Shown here in pieces: positions 9,060-17,029 of a stretch of DNA of 64,000 bases. The notes under the pieces were generated by a model that ran no database searches, was not told the DNA's origin, and was given only the letters and a program-made list of their open reading frames with translations. Made by a program: the position numbers and the translations under genes. The stretch's first letter is position 1. Each line of letters starts with the position of its first letter. Where the stretch lies: assembly GCF_000931445.1 (NCBI RefSeq), contig NZ_CP010849.1, positions 2,418,001 to 2,482,000 on the forward strand, in the 5' to 3' direction. This DNA comes from Streptomyces cyaneogriseus subsp. noncyanogenus (GTDB lineage: Bacteria; Actinomycetota; Actinomycetes; Streptomycetales; Streptomycetaceae).

Positions 9060-10061
9060 ATGAGCAGGGATCGCGGCTCTCGACGGCTCCGCAGGCTTGA
9101 CCGGAGCGCACTGATAGCGGCCTCGGTGACCGCTTTGTCGTTGACGGCGAGCGGATGCGTGGTGGTGCACGGCGAGCGCGAGGTGCTCCCGGCGGCCACC
9201 CGCGCCGAAGCCGCCGAGGCGCTCCGGCAGTTCACCACCGCGTACAACAAGGCGGACGAGGCGTACGACAGTTCACTGGACGCCGACCACACCACCGGCG
9301 CCCTCGCCGACATCGACGCCGCCCGGCTGAAGGCGGGCCATGCCAACAGCCCCGGCGGCAACTCCTCGCACACCCCGCTGAAGCTGACGGACGCGAAGTT
9401 CACGATCCCGAAGAAGGCGGGCTGGCCGCGCTGGTTCCTGGCCGACGCCCGGGGCAACAAGGGCGGCGACGCGCGCTGGCTGCTGGTGTTCACCCGTGAC
9501 GGGCTGGAGCAGCCCTGGGAGGTGGCGTACCTGACGCTGACCGCCGCCGGCGACGTACCGGAGTTCAAGACGGACAAGGACGGATGGGCCGAGGCCGTGC
9601 CGGCCAACTCCACCGACCTCGCCGTCCCCCCGGCCGGCCTGAGCAAGGGCTACACCAGCTATCTGAAGGACGGCGGGGACACCTTCGCGGCCGGTGCCCA
9701 CACCAGCCAGTGGCGGGAGCTGCGGCGCAAGCAGGCGATCCGGCCCGGCCTGGCCCGGCAGTACATCGACGAGCCGCTGACGCACGGCGACTACGCGCCG
9801 CTGGCGCTGCGCACCACCGACGGCGGCGCGCTGGTGTTCTTCACCACGCGCCACTTCGAGAAGCAGACCGCCGCGCAGGGCACCTCCGTGCCCACCCCGA
9901 ACAAGGACGTGCTGGCGCTGACGACGGGCGAGATCAAGCAGTCCCTCACCCTGGAGTTCATCTCCAACGAGGTCGCCCTCGACCCGCCGAAGGGCTCGGG
10001 CGAGCAGCGGGTGGAGGTCCTGGGGCGGATCCAGGGACTGACGTCGGCGCGGGGCGGCTGA
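9060..10061 (+). CDS. Exported lipoprotein of unknown function
   Basis: A 333-residue predicted lipoprotein. The N-terminus has Arg-rich residues (MSRDRGSRRLRRLDRS), a hydrophobic segment ALIAASVTALSLTASGC, and a lipobox-like TASGC whose Cys would be lipidated at about residue 33. The mature part is soluble, rich in Thr, Asp and Lys, without recognised catalytic motifs. It contains WRELRRKQAIRPGLARQYID and repeated GGALVFFTTRHFEKQT-type beta-strand patterns. It is probably displayed on the outer face of the membrane. It is monocistronic; the next gene on the other strand converges. Confidence 0.8.
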   Translation: MSRDRGSRRLRRLDRSALIAASVTALSLTASGCVVVHGEREVLPAATRAEAAEALRQFTTAYNKADEAYDSSLDADHTTGALADIDAARLKAGHANSPGGNSSHTPLKLTDAKFTIPKKAGWPRWFLADARGNKGGDARWLLVFTRDGLEQPWEVAYLTLTAAGDVPEFKTDKDGWAEAVPANSTDLAVPPAGLSKGYTSYLKDGGDTFAAGAHTSQWRELRRKQAIRPGLARQYIDEPLTHGDYAPLALRTTDGGALVFFTTRHFEKQTAAQGTSVPTPNKDVLALTTGEIKQSLTLEFISNEVALDPPKGSGEQRVEVLGRIQGLTSARGG

Positions 10062-10161
10062 CGGCTCCCACCGGGGCGTCGGAGGGCTGCCGGGGGCGTC
10101 GGGGGGCTGTCGTCGGGCGGCTCCCGGCGCCGCGGTCCGGGGCGCGGGCCGTTCCGCGGGG

Positions 10162-10893
10162 TCAGTGGCGCAGGGGCCAGGCCGTGCCCGCGTGGTCGGA
10201 GTTCTCGGCGGCGTACCGGGCGCAGGCGTCGGTCAGCGCCTCCAGCAGCGTCAGCGGTTCCGGCAGCGGGTGCTCCGGGCCGCGCACCCAGCGCACCGCC
10301 TGGTGCTCCCCGGGCAGCCGGGCGGGCGGTACGAGGACGTAGGAGCCGCGGCAGTGCCAGCGCAGGCCCGGGTGCTCGTCCATCGTCTCCGGGTGGCAGT
10401 CCAGCTCGCACGGCCACCACTCGTCCTCGTCCTCGGGGGTGCCCCGGGTGAGGGTGAAGAACAGCATGCGGCCGTCGTCGCTCTCGGCGACCGGGCCGAC
10501 CTCGACGTCCGAGCCGAGCAGCCGCTCCAGCGCTTCCCGGCCCGCCCGGAGCGGCACGTCGAGCACGTCGTGCACCATGCCGGTCGCGGTGATGAAGTTG
10601 GCCTGCGGCTGGTGGCGGGCCCAGCGCTCGATCTGCGCGCGGTCGGTCGTGGACTGCGTCTGCCAGGCGAAGGAGATCGGATGGCGGGCCGGGGTGGGAC
10701 AGCCGACCCGGTCGCAGGAACACATGTAGCCGACCGGGTGCGCGGCGGGCGCGAGCGGCAGTCCCGCGTCGGCGGCGGCGAGCAGCAGGGCCTCCCGGCC
10801 GCCGTCGTCGGCGGCCTCCTTCGGGCGGCGTCCGCGCAGCCACTGGGAGATTTTGCCCTGCAGGCCGCCTCGGCCGCCGAAGTCCGCGCTCAT
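10162..10893 (-). CDS. Prim-pol (bifunctional DNA primase/polymerase) domain protein
   Basis: A 243-residue protein matching the N-terminal prim-pol domain of the archaeo-eukaryotic primase superfamily as found in actinobacterial stand-alone proteins. Visible family features are a Cys cluster GYMCSCDRVGCPTPARHP, a Trp/Thr segment FAWQTQSTTDRAQIERWARH, and ANFITATGMVHDVLDVPLRAG, where the D-x-D of DVLDVP fits the metal-binding strand. LRWHCRGSYVLVPPARLPGE resembles the later conserved strand. No helicase domain follows, so it is a single-domain protein. The role in Streptomyces is not established; DNA repair or regulation are options. It lacks replication neighbours. SD GAGGCGAGGGG precedes the ATG. 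Confidence 0.75.
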   Translation of the reverse strand: MSADFGGRGGLQGKISQWLRGRRPKEAADDGGREALLLAAADAGLPLAPAAHPVGYMCSCDRVGCPTPARHPISFAWQTQSTTDRAQIERWARHQPQANFITATGMVHDVLDVPLRAGREALERLLGSDVEVGPVAESDDGRMLFFTLTRGTPEDEDEWWPCELDCHPETMDEHPGLRWHCRGSYVLVPPARLPGEHQAVRWVRGPEHPLPEPLTLLEALTDACARYAAENSDHAGTAWPLRH

Positions 10894-11071
10894 CTATCCC
10901 CTCGCCTCGCCGTCGTGCGGAACAGCATGCCCTATGGTCCCACCATCGCGCGCGCCGGGGGGCCGGTGCCCACATTCGGGACAGGTCGGACACGGAGTAC
11001 CCCGTGGAGGCGGGATGCACCGCGACCGCGCGGCCGCTCCCGGGCGCACCCCGGTGGGCGCCGGCCGCCGG

Positions 11072-11734
11072 TCAGCGCGGCGCCAGGCCGTTGAGGGCGT
11101 AGTCGACGAGCGTGTCGGTGTACGCGTGCGAGATGGGGGCCGTGCGCTGGAGCCAGCGCTGGGCGAGCGGGGAGACGAAGAGTTCCAGGGCGATGCGCGG
11201 ATCGACCTCCGGGCGGACCTGGCCGGCCTCCTGCGCGGCGCGCAGCCGGTCGACGTAGAGCTGGAGGGAGGGTTCCAGCAGCTTGGCGACGAAGGTGCGG
11301 CCCAGCTCCTCGTCGACCACGCCCTCGGCGGCCAGGGCGCGGTAGGGGCGGTCGTACTTCGGGTCCAGCAGCTCGTCGACGGTGGCGCGGAGCACGCCCT
11401 TGAGGTCGGCGGCGAGGTCGCCGGTGTCCGCGATGGCGTACGGCTCCCGCTCCCCGGCGTATCCCGCCTCCTCGGCGGCGCGGGCCGCCTGGTCGCCCAG
11501 GTCGAGGAAGGCCTCCAAGAGGACGTCCGCCTTCGACGACCACCAGCGGTAGATCGTCTGCTTGCCGACGCCGGCGCGGGCGGCGATGCCCTCGATGGTG
11601 GTCTTCGGGTAGCCGAGCTCCACGACGAGCGCGAGGGCGGCCTCGTAGATGGCGCGGCGGGACTTCTCGCTGCGGCGGGAGACGTCGGGGCGGCGGGAGT
11701 CGTCGGAGCGGGACGGGGGCGTGTGGTCGACCAT
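11072..11734 (-). CDS. TetR family transcriptional regulator
   Basis: A 220-residue regulator. After a polar lead (residues 1-24), the helix-turn-helix is at about 25-72: SRRAIYEAALALVVELGYPK, TTIEGIAARAGVGKQTIYRW, WSSKADVLLEAFLDLG. The ligand-binding half ends with VSPLAQRWLQRTAPI-type helices of the TetR C-terminal family that includes AcrR-like repressors. It is divergent from a small DUF6243-like gene. The 118-bp gap holds two operator-like palindromes (11755-11775 and 11795-11811), one of which overlaps a -35/-10 pair for the small gene. Autoregulation and repression of the neighbour are therefore likely. The ligand is unknown. Confidence 0.92.
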   Translation of the reverse strand: MVDHTPPSRSDDSRRPDVSRRSEKSRRAIYEAALALVVELGYPKTTIEGIAARAGVGKQTIYRWWSSKADVLLEAFLDLGDQAARAAEEAGYAGEREPYAIADTGDLAADLKGVLRATVDELLDPKYDRPYRALAAEGVVDEELGRTFVAKLLEPSLQLYVDRLRAAQEAGQVRPEVDPRIALELFVSPLAQRWLQRTAPISHAYTDTLVDYALNGLAPR

Positions 11735-11752
11735 GGGGCCGAATCTATCAGG

Positions 11753-11782
11753 TTGACAAGACGGTGCGTCTCGTCACAGAGT
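11753..11782 (+). promoter_or_regulatory. Promoter for the DUF6243-like gene
   Basis: A consensus -35 TTGACA (11753-11758) is followed after 18 nt by CAGAGT (11777-11782), a fair -10. The spacer contains most of the first TetR-type palindrome, so a bound repressor would block the polymerase. Confidence 0.6.
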
Positions 11783-11811
11783 GAGGGAGATGCGCGAGAC
11801 GCAACGTCTCG
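11755..11811. promoter_or_regulatory. Two TetR-type operator palindromes
   Basis: Site 1 (11755-11775) has arms GACAAGACG and CGTCTCGTC around GTG, 8 of 9 pairs matching. Site 2 (11795-11811) has perfect 7-bp arms CGAGACG and CGTCTCG around CAA. Both share the core AGACG-N3-CGTCT and their centres are 38 bp apart. They lie between the divergent TetR and DUF6243-like genes, the usual place for such operators. Confidence 0.7.
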
Positions 11812-11852
11812 TTTTGTCGATTGGCCGGACGGCGGCCGGGAGGAGCGGTGTC

Positions 11853-12095
11853 ATGACCCGAGGCGGAGCCGGAAACATGCTGGGCGTCGGCGGCACCCGT
11901 CGGCATCTCGGCGGCGAGGCCCTGCGCGGCGGCGGCCGGGGCGGAGCCGTCGGCGGCGGCCTCGACCGCCAGGCCCAGAAGCGGGAACTGCTGCGCAGGC
12001 TCCAGGAGAAGCGGGAAGGCCCCGAGAGCGCGGAGAAGGGCTCCCGGCGGCCCGATGAGAAGGGGCAGCGGGAAGAGCAGGGGGGACGGGGGTGA
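11853..12095 (+). CDS. Small basic protein, DUF6243-like
   Basis: An 80-residue hydrophilic protein. It starts MTRGGAGNMLGVGGTRRHLG, has a Gly/Arg-rich middle, and continues as a charged helix LDRQAQKRELLRRLQEKREG with a Lys/Glu/Arg tail. This layout matches small Streptomyces proteins that I remember being named DUF6243; the function is unknown. The start at 11853 is well supported by GGGAGGAG 7 nt upstream. It is divergent from the TetR gene and likely its target. The stop is 4 nt from the converging Rsm22-like gene. Confidence 0.68.
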   Translation: MTRGGAGNMLGVGGTRRHLGGEALRGGGRGGAVGGGLDRQAQKRELLRRLQEKREGPESAEKGSRRPDEKGQREEQGGRG

Positions 12096-12099
12096 GGCT

Positions 12100-13092
12100 C
12101 TAGCGGTGGTCCGCCGGGGGCCAGGCGTCGCCCCACTCGGCGTCGCGGGCCGCCTTGTAGAGGTCGCCGTGGCGCTTGGTGACCGTGGCCCGGCGGAGCG
12201 CCGGTCCGCTCTCGCAGAGGTCGAGCAGGACCTGGCCCTTGCGGATCTGCGGCCTGCGGACCACCCGGGACGGGGCCGGCGCGACCGGGAAGCGGACCGC
12301 CGCGACATAGCTGAACTTCTCGTCCTCGTAGGCGAGCGAGCCGCCCTTGACCTGGCGGTGCAGCGAGGAGCGGCTGACCCGGGCCGAGAAGTGGCACCAG
12401 TCCGTGCCGGGCGCGATGGGGCAGGTGTCGCTGTGCGGGCATGGGGCGGCGACGTGGAAGCCCGCGGAGACCAGGCGGTCGCGGGCCTCGATGACGCGGG
12501 CGTAGCCGTCGGGGGTGCCCGGCTCGACGATCACGACGGCCTGGGCGGCGGAGGCGGCGGCGTCGACGAGGGCGGCGCGGTCGGGTGCGGTCAGCTCGTT
12601 GAGGACGTAGGAGACGGTGACGAGATCGGTGCTCTCCAAAGTGAGCGCCGCTCCGATCCGGGAGCGCCGCCAGGTGACGTCCGCGAGGGCCGGGTGGGCG
12701 GCGGCGATCTCCCGGCCGAGGGCGAGCGCCGGCTCGGCCCAGTCGAGCACGGTCACCGGCCGGGCGCCGTCCCAGACGGCGCCGGCCGCCCAGGTCGCCG
12801 CTCCGGTCCCGCCGCCGACGTCGACATGGCTGCCGGGCGCCCACGCGGGCGCCGCCTGCGCCAGCGCCGCCAGCGCCGAGCGCACCGCCTCGAAGGTGGC
12901 GGGCATGCGGTAGGCGGCGTAGGCGATCACGTCCGCGCGGTCCCGCAGGATCGGCGCGTCGGTGGGGGTGGCGCCCCGGTAGTTCGCGATCAGCCGTTCC
13001 ACGGCCTGCGCGGCCTGCCGGGCCGGAAGCCCGTCGAGCAGCCCGGCGAGGGCGGCGCGCAGGGTTTCGGCTGGGGATACGGGGGCGGTCAC
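12100..13092 (-). CDS. Small ribosomal subunit Rsm22-like methyltransferase family protein
   Basis: A 330-residue SAM-dependent methyltransferase-like protein. The SAM-binding motif I, HVDVGGGTGAATWAA, is at about residues 88-102. Motif II VTVLDWAEPALALGREIA and the post-II segment DLVTVSYVLNEL follow. A Cys-rich element APCPHSDTCPIAPGTDWCHF at about 210-229 resembles the metal-cluster-binding cysteines of Rsm22/mitochondrial METTL17 proteins. These act on or help assemble the small ribosomal subunit; the enzymatic activity of bacterial forms is unproven. It has an ATG start with a short gap to the stop of the 80-residue neighbour on the other strand. Confidence 0.85.
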   Translation of the reverse strand: MTAPVSPAETLRAALAGLLDGLPARQAAQAVERLIANYRGATPTDAPILRDRADVIAYAAYRMPATFEAVRSALAALAQAAPAWAPGSHVDVGGGTGAATWAAGAVWDGARPVTVLDWAEPALALGREIAAAHPALADVTWRRSRIGAALTLESTDLVTVSYVLNELTAPDRAALVDAAASAAQAVVIVEPGTPDGYARVIEARDRLVSAGFHVAAPCPHSDTCPIAPGTDWCHFSARVSRSSLHRQVKGGSLAYEDEKFSYVAAVRFPVAPAPSRVVRRPQIRKGQVLLDLCESGPALRRATVTKRHGDLYKAARDAEWGDAWPPADHR

Positions 13093-13187
13093 CCGGTGAT
13101 TCTACGGGGTGCGGGTGCGAGCGGTGCTCTCGCGGCCGGGGCCCCTGGGCCCCCGGCCGCCCGCCACTCCGCGCCCGCTCACGCCCC

Positions 13188-13330
13188 GGGCACCCGGCCG
13201 CACGACACGGGCGCCCCGCCGCACCTCCAGGGCACCGCGGCACATTTCCGGGCCCCCGCCGCATGTCCCAGACGCCCTGCGGCACGACCCGGGCACCCCG
13301 CCACACGACCGGGCGCCCCGTCTCACCTCC
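13188..13330. repeat. Degenerate tandem repeat of 20-21 bp, seven units
   Basis: Units begin at 13188, 13209, 13230, 13250, 13271, 13291 and 13311. The consensus is close to GGGCRCCCCGCCGCACGACC. Five units start GGGC(A/G/C)CC. The array lies downstream of the serine hydrolase gene, reaches across its stop codon (13323-13325), and lies upstream of the Rsm22-like gene. It has no reading-frame conservation and looks like a minisatellite. Confidence 0.7.
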
Positions 13331-14453
13331 CCCGTACCGCCCGCGCCACCCGGCTCCCGGCCGCCGCCCGGGGGCCGTTGTCCGCCGGCCTCCGGCGGGG
13401 ATGGACCGTGTTCGCCAGCAGGACGAGGAAGGTGTCCGTCGCCCGGTCCAGCACCAGCATCGTCCCGGTGAACCCGGTGTGCCCGGCCGCGCCGCGCCCC
13501 GCCAGCTCCCCCATGAACCAGGGCTGGTCCAGGGCGAACCCCAGCCCCGGCGGGGCCAGCAGCAGCTCCACGAAGCCGGGCCCGAGGATGCGGGCGGGCC
13601 CGTACGCGCCGCCCGCGAGCAGGGCACGGCAGAAGACGGCCAGGTCCCGCCCGGTGGAGAACAGCCCCGCGTGGCCGGCCACGCCGCCCAGCGCCCACGC
13701 GTTCTCGTCGTGGACGACCCCGCGCAGCATCCCCCGGTCGGTCTTGGCCCACGGCCGCCGCTGGTCCTCGGTGGCCGCCGCGCCCGGGCACGGCCCGAAC
13801 CGCGTCGCCGTCATGCCCAGCGGCCGGGTGATCCCGTCGCGCACGAGGACGTCCAGGGAGCGGCCGGTGACCCGCTCCAGGACGTGCTGGAGGAGCAGCA
13901 TGTTCAGGTCCGAGTAGCGGTACGTGCCGGGCGCCTCCACCGGTGGTTCCGCCCGCAGCCGGGCCAGCCGCTCCCCCTCGCCCGCGCAGGCGTACAGCGG
14001 GAGCTCGGGCCGCAGTCCGGAGGTGTGCGTGAGCAGGTGCCGCACGGTGACGCCGTGCCGGGCGGCGGCGTGGAACTCGGGCAGGTAGGCGCCGACCCGG
14101 GCGTCGAGGCCGAGGGTGCCCCGCTCGATCTGCTGCACCGCGGCGACGGCGGTGAACAGCTTGGTGAGCGAGGCCAGGTCGAAGGGCGTGGCGACGGTCA
14201 TCGGCACCCGGGAGGCGGCCGGCAGTTCCACGCCCGCGTCGGTCTGCGGGTCGTACGCGGCGTACCGCACGGCCCAGCCCGCGGCCTCCTCCACCGCGAC
14301 CACCGGGCCGCGCCCGGCGACGACGACGGCGCCCGCGGCCCAGGGGCGCTCGCCGGCGGTGAGGGCGTGCACCTCCCGGACGAGGTGGCGCAGCTCCCCG
14401 GGGTCGAGTCCGGCCCGTTTCGGTGTGTCGCTGCGCAGTCTCGGCGTGCTCAG
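13323..14453 (-). CDS. Serine hydrolase (beta-lactamase/penicillin-binding-protein-like)
   Basis: A roughly 376-residue class C beta-lactamase-like hydrolase. The nucleophile motif SxxK is in DLASLTKLF (Ser about 95). The Tyr motif is YRYSDLN (YSD in place of YSN), and the third motif is HTGFTG (HTG). No signal peptide is visible, so it may be an intracellular esterase or D-aminopeptidase-type enzyme. The start is unusual: no ATG, GTG or TTG is in frame near the N-terminus. A CTG at 14453-14451, with GGGGAGG just upstream, overlaps the stop of the preceding transporter gene as CTGA, the same geometry as the GTGA junctions elsewhere. If CTG is not used, the next in-frame GTG would cost about 29 residues. 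Confidence 0.85.
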   Translation of the reverse strand: MSTPRLRSDTPKRAGLDPGELRHLVREVHALTAGERPWAAGAVVVAGRGPVVAVEEAAGWAVRYAAYDPQTDAGVELPAASRVPMTVATPFDLASLTKLFTAVAAVQQIERGTLGLDARVGAYLPEFHAAARHGVTVRHLLTHTSGLRPELPLYACAGEGERLARLRAEPPVEAPGTYRYSDLNMLLLQHVLERVTGRSLDVLVRDGITRPLGMTATRFGPCPGAAATEDQRRPWAKTDRGMLRGVVHDENAWALGGVAGHAGLFSTGRDLAVFCRALLAGGAYGPARILGPGFVELLLAPPGLGFALDQPWFMGELAGRGAAGHTGFTGTMLVLDRATDTFLVLLANTVHPRRRPADNGPRAAAGSRVARAVRGR

Positions 14454-15865
14454 CTTCCCTCCCCGGTCCTCTCCGCGTCGCTCGCCGGCGCGTGCTCCCC
14501 GTCCGGCGCGGTGGCCGGCTCCTTGCGCGGACGGCACATTCCCACGAAGCAGCCCAGCGCCACCAGGGCGGCGGCCAGTTGGACCACCGCCATCGGCAGC
14601 GCGGTGTCCTCGCCCGCGATGCCGACCAGCGGGGAGGCGACCGCGCCGATGAGGAAGGAGGAGGTGCCCAGCAGCGCGGAGGCGGACCCAGCGGCGTGCT
14701 TGACCCGCATCAGGGCGAGGGTCTGGGTGTTGGGCAGGGTGATGCCCATGGCGGACATCAGCACGAACAGCGCGGCGGCGACCGGTGCGAGCCCCACCTC
14801 GCCGAAGACGCCCAGGGACATCAGCAGCAGCGCGGCCGCGGCGGCGATGACGACGGCGAGGCCGATGCCGAGCACCCGGTCCAGCCCGGCCCTGCCGACC
14901 AGCACCTTGCCGTTGATCTGCCCGACGACGACCAGGCCGATGGAGTTGAGGCCGAACAGCAGGCTGAACGTCTGCGGGGAGGCGCCGTAGATCTCCTGGA
15001 TCACGAAGGGCGAGGCGGAGATGTAGGCGAACAGGGAGGCGAAGGCGAAGCCGCCGGCGAGCATGTAGCCGGTGAAGGCGCGGTCGGCGAGGAGGGTGCG
15101 CAGGGAGGCGAAGGTGTCGCGCACGCCGCCGCTGTGCCGTTCGGCGGGCGGCAGCGTCTCGGGGAGCTTCGCCCAGACGACCGCGCCCAGCACGGCCCCG
15201 ACCACGGTGAGGACGACGAAGACGCCCCGCCAGTCCGTCACCCGCAGGATCTGCCCGCCGATGAGCGGCGCGACGACCGGGGCCACGCCCGAGATCAGCA
15301 TGAGGGTGGAGAAGAAACGGGCCATGGCCACGCCGTCGTACAGGTCGCGGACGACGGCCCGCGCGATGACGATCCCGGCGGCGCCGGCCAGGCCCTGCGC
15401 CAGCCGGAAGGCGACGAGGAGTTCGACGGTGGGCGCCAGGGCGCACAGGACGGTGGCGACGACGTAGACGGCGAGGCCGGCGAGGAGCGGGCGGCGCCGC
15501 CCCCACCGGTCGCTCATCGGACCGACCACCATCTGTCCGAGGGCCATGCCGGCCAGGCAGGCGGTGAGGGTGAGCTGGACGGTCGCGGCCGGCGCGCGCA
15601 GGGAGTCGGTGACCTCCGGCAGGGCGGGCAGGTACATGTCCATCGCCAGCGGCGGCGTGGCGGTGAGGCCGCCGAGGATCAGCGTGACGAGCAGGCTGGT
15701 GCGGCGGGGGCCGCCCAGCGCGTCGGCGGCCGGTGCCGGTGCCCTTCCGGCCACCGGTCCGGCCGCCGGCGGGTGCTGGCGCGCGGCCCGCTGTGCCGCC
15801 TTTTGTGAGGCTGTGTCCGTGGTTTCCTGGGGTGTGCTCGGTATGGATGCCCTGTGTTCGGGCAT
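14450..15865 (-). CDS. Bcr/CflA-type multidrug efflux MFS transporter
   Basis: A 471-residue proton-driven exporter with 12 predicted membrane segments after a polar N-terminus of about 55 residues. The family motif A is GPMSDRWGRRRPLLAGL. The first helix region LGGLTATPPLAMDMYLPALP is diagnostic of the Bcr/CflA drug-resistance group (the MDMYLPALP signature). I chose the ATG at 15865 because GGGAGGGG lies 3 nt upstream; an ATG ten codons earlier lacks a site. It is coupled at its 3' end to the serine hydrolase by a CTGA overlap, suggesting joint function such as export and hydrolysis of a related compound. Confidence 0.9.
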   Translation of the reverse strand: MPEHRASIPSTPQETTDTASQKAAQRAARQHPPAAGPVAGRAPAPAADALGGPRRTSLLVTLILGGLTATPPLAMDMYLPALPEVTDSLRAPAATVQLTLTACLAGMALGQMVVGPMSDRWGRRRPLLAGLAVYVVATVLCALAPTVELLVAFRLAQGLAGAAGIVIARAVVRDLYDGVAMARFFSTLMLISGVAPVVAPLIGGQILRVTDWRGVFVVLTVVGAVLGAVVWAKLPETLPPAERHSGGVRDTFASLRTLLADRAFTGYMLAGGFAFASLFAYISASPFVIQEIYGASPQTFSLLFGLNSIGLVVVGQINGKVLVGRAGLDRVLGIGLAVVIAAAAALLLMSLGVFGEVGLAPVAAALFVLMSAMGITLPNTQTLALMRVKHAAGSASALLGTSSFLIGAVASPLVGIAGEDTALPMAVVQLAAALVALGCFVGMCRPRKEPATAPDGEHAPASDAERTGEGS

Positions 15866-15973
15866 GTGCCCCTCCCTTTTCGACAGATCCGGCACCTATG
15901 CTCTCAGCTCGTGCGAACGGCCCGCAGGACCACTTGTGGGAATGTGTACGAATGTGAGCGAGGGTGGGGCAGG

Positions 15974-17029
15974 GTGACGGAACGTAAGGTCCGCTGGGGG
16001 ATCCTGGCGACCGGAGGGATCGCGGCGGCGTTCACGGCGGACCTCGTCGACCTGCCGGACGCGGAGGTCGTGGCGGTCGCCTCGCGGACGGAGGAGTCGG
16101 CGCGGGCCTTCGCCGAGCGGTTCGGGGTGCCGCGGGCGTACGGCGGCTGGGAAGGGCTGGCGGCGGACGAGGAGGTCGACGTCGTCTATGTGGCCACCCC
16201 GCACGCGGCGCACCGCGCGGCGGCCGGGCTGTGCCTGGAGGCGGGCCGGAACGTGCTGTGCGAGAAGCCGTTCACGCTGAACGTGCGCGAGGCCGCGGAA
16301 CTGGTGGCGCTGGCACGGGCGCGGGGCCGCTTCCTGATGGAGGCCATGTGGATGTACTGCAATCCGCTGGTCCGCCGACTGAAGGAGCTGGTGGACGACG
16401 GCGCGATCGGTGACGTGCGCACCGTGCAGGCGGACTTCGGGCTGGCCGGGCCCTTCCCGCCCTCGCACCGGCTGCGGGACCCGGCGCAGGGCGGGGGCGC
16501 GCTGCTCGATCTCGGGGTGTACCCGGTGTCGTTCGCGCATCTGCTGCTCGGGGAGCCGTCGGAGGTGGCGGCGCGGGCGGTGCTCTCGCCGGAGGGCGTC
16601 GATCTCCAGACGGGTGCACTGCTCTCGTGGGAGAGCGGTGCCCTCGCCTCGGTGCACTGCTCCATCGTCGGGGGCACGGCGACCACGGCCTCGGTCACCG
16701 GCTCGCTGGGCCGCATCGACATCCCGTCCGGCTTCTTCGACCCGCCCCGCTTCGTCCTGCACCGGGACGGCCGGGCCCCGGAGGAGTTCACGGCCGACCG
16801 GACCGACGGGCCCCGCGCCGGTTTCCGTCACGAGGCCCGGGAGGTGATGCGGGCGCTGCGGGCCGGGGAGACCGAGTCCCCGCTGGTCCCGCTCGACGGC
16901 ACGCTCGCCGTGATGCGGACGCTCGACGCGATCCGCGACCGCGTCGGCGTCCGCTACCCGGCCGAGGCGGCCGAAGCCGGGACCGGTGTGCCCCCCGAGG
17001 TGGAGGAGGCCGTCGTCACGCCGGCTTGA
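15974..17029 (+). CDS. Gfo/Idh/MocA family oxidoreductase
   Basis: A 351-residue NAD(P)-dependent dehydrogenase of the glucose-fructose oxidoreductase family. The N-terminal Rossmann fold carries ILATGGIAAAFTADLVDLPD. The catalytic-lysine motif EKPFTLNVREA lies near residue 95. The C-terminal domain has GGGALLDLGVYPVSFAHLLLG, typical of the family's dihydrodiol-dehydrogenase-like branch. The substrate is probably a sugar, inositol or related alcohol; it cannot be told from the sequence. The start is GTG at 15974, with a purine-rich stretch before it. Its last 14 bp overlap the converging phoD gene. Confidence 0.9.
   Translation: MTERKVRWGILATGGIAAAFTADLVDLPDAEVVAVASRTEESARAFAERFGVPRAYGGWEGLAADEEVDVVYVATPHAAHRAAAGLCLEAGRNVLCEKPFTLNVREAAELVALARARGRFLMEAMWMYCNPLVRRLKELVDDGAIGDVRTVQADFGLAGPFPPSHRLRDPAQGGGALLDLGVYPVSFAHLLLGEPSEVAARAVLSPEGVDLQTGALLSWESGALASVHCSIVGGTATTASVTGSLGRIDIPSGFFDPPRFVLHRDGRAPEEFTADRTDGPRAGFRHEAREVMRALRAGETESPLVPLDGTLAVMRTLDAIRDRVGVRYPAEAAEAGTGVPPEVEEAVVTPA

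Noticed and set aside
13102..13791. Minus-strand frame with a seven-residue repeat at 13.1-13.8 kb
   Set aside because: The repeat comes from the 21-bp DNA array; the rest is a shadow of the serine hydrolase gene.
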